NCBI GenBank assembly: GCA_005888465.1
Contig: VAYJ01000039.1
Location: 1-12,438, forward strand
Reading direction: 5' to 3'
Source of the DNA: Actinomycetota bacterium
GTDB taxonomy: Bacteria > Actinomycetota > UBA4738
DNA: 12,438 nt
Shown here in pieces: positions 11,746-12,438 of this stretch. A program made the position numbers and the translations under genes. The notes beneath the pieces were generated by a model, which saw only the letters and a program-made list of their open reading frames with translations, was not told the DNA's origin and ran no database searches. The stretch's first letter is position 1; each line of letters starts with the position of its first letter.

Positions 11746-12438
11746 CTATCCCGCTTTCCGCCGCAGGAGCTCACGATAGACCTCCCTGATCTCCCGTGCG
11801 GTGGTGTCCCAGGAGAAGCGCCCTGCGTGGACGACGGCACCCCGGGAGAGTCGGGCGGCGAGAACGGGGTCGGCGAGCAGCTCGAGGATCCGGTCGGCGT
11901 AGCGGTCGGGATCGTGGCCGAGCACGAGGAACCCGGTCTCCCCGTCGCGGACCACGTAGCGGAGCCCTCCCGCCGAGGCGGCGATGACCGGCGTCCCGCA
12001 CGCCTGCGCCTCGAGGGCGACCAGGCCGAAGGACTCCGAACGGGATGGAACGAGGAGCGCCTCGGCGGCGGAGTAGAAGTCGGCGAGCCGCTGGTGCGGC
12101 TGCGGTGGGAAGAACACGACGCGATCGCCCACGCCCGAACGAGCGGCCAGCGCCATGAGGCGGGCGACCTCGTCCTTGCTCTGCGCGTACCCGGTGGGGC
12201 CGCCGACGACGCCGAGGACGACGTCGCGCGTGAGCTCCGGCGCGCGGGCCACGGCGCGCGCGAGCGCGCGGATCGCGACGTCCGGACCCTTGAAGGGTTG
12301 CAAGCGTCCCACGAAGAGCAGGAGGCGATCGTTCGACAGGTGTAGGCGGGCGCGCGCCTCCGCGCGAGGGCGAGGCGCAAACACGCTCGCGTCGACCCCT
12401 GGGGACACGATTCGAATGCGGCCCCGGTCGGCTCCGTA
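11746..12438 (-). CDS. mshA: GT4 glycosyltransferase, MshA-like, partial (C-terminal 230 residues)
   Basis: The C-terminal, nucleotide-sugar-binding half of a GT-B glycosyltransferase of family GT4; the frame is open to the right edge, so the N-terminal acceptor domain is missing. From the edge it reads YGADRGRIRIVSPGVDASVF, then LLFVGRLQPFKGPDVAIRAL, GGPTGYAQSKDEVARL, FFPPQPHQRLADFYSAAEAL, and the EX7E-bearing SESFGLVALEAQACGTPVIA followed by GGLRYVVRDGETGFLV. This run closely resembles D-inositol-3-phosphate glycosyltransferase MshA, which transfers GlcNAc to inositol phosphate in the first step of mycothiol synthesis. The residues that read inositol phosphate lie in the missing half, so another GT4 acceptor is not excluded. 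A GTG at 12408 is in frame but internal: conserved sequence continues upstream of it. Confidence 0.88.
   Translation of the reverse strand, partial: YGADRGRIRIVSPGVDASVFAPRPRAEARARLHLSNDRLLLFVGRLQPFKGPDVAIRALARAVARAPELTRDVVLGVVGGPTGYAQSKDEVARLMALAARSGVGDRVVFFPPQPHQRLADFYSAAEALLVPSRSESFGLVALEAQACGTPVIAASAGGLRYVVRDGETGFLVLGHDPDRYADRILELLADPVLAARLSRGAVVHAGRFSWDTTAREIREVYRELLRRKAG

Overview
The window is very GC-rich and looks like chromosomal DNA of an actinomycete-type bacterium (Actinomycetota, probably a lineage without close cultured relatives). The reasons are inferential. There is frequent GTG initiation, an isobutyryl-CoA-mutase/MeaB pair, an alpha/beta-hydrolase fused to a class III nucleotide cyclase, a MshA-like glycosyltransferase (mycothiol pathway), and starts that look leaderless behind a TANNNT -10 box. 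I see no insertion sequence, integrase, tRNA, CRISPR array or phage gene.

Positions 5213 to 1 (minus strand) hold one closely spaced run of seven genes. In transcription order they are: a CPBP-family membrane protease, two SCP2-like lipid-carrier proteins, a single-domain cyclic-nucleotide-binding protein, the hydrolase/cyclase fusion, the G-protein chaperone MeaB, and the N-terminal half of a B12-dependent acyl-CoA mutase cut by the left edge. The mutase carries the Phe/Gln pair of isobutyryl-CoA mutase rather than the Tyr/Arg pair of methylmalonyl-CoA mutase. Its ATG overlaps the end of meaB, so enzyme and chaperone are probably translationally coupled. The cyclase and the cNMP-binding protein are neighbours and could form a small second-messenger module.

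Positions 5279 to 9164 hold a plus-strand fumarylacetoacetate-hydrolase (FAH) family gene that converges on a tight minus-strand operon. The operon order is proline dehydrogenase, proC, a 44-residue very basic small ORF, then a homogentisate-dioxygenase-like gene, with only a few bases between genes. The FAH protein keeps the Glu/Glu/Asp metal ligands but has lost other catalytic residues. The operon appears to be driven by a promoter whose -10 box (TATACT) lies 9 nt from the ATG, suggesting a leaderless mRNA.

Positions 9210 to 10799 (plus strand) encode an ABC-F ATPase whose homology begins at an ATA codon where an ATG would be expected.

Positions 10800 to 11152 contain no protein gene. On the minus strand they hold a strong sigma70-type promoter (TTGACG, 16 bp, TATGAT) followed by a highly structured region. 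A 14-bp helix joins the predicted 5' end to a segment about 190 nt downstream, and a second long stem follows. I recognise no RNA family in it, and it is the best candidate here for an undescribed element. A symmetric terminator hairpin separates it from a GNAT acetyltransferase gene (minus), which is preceded by the C-terminal part of a MshA-like GT4 glycosyltransferase cut by the right edge.
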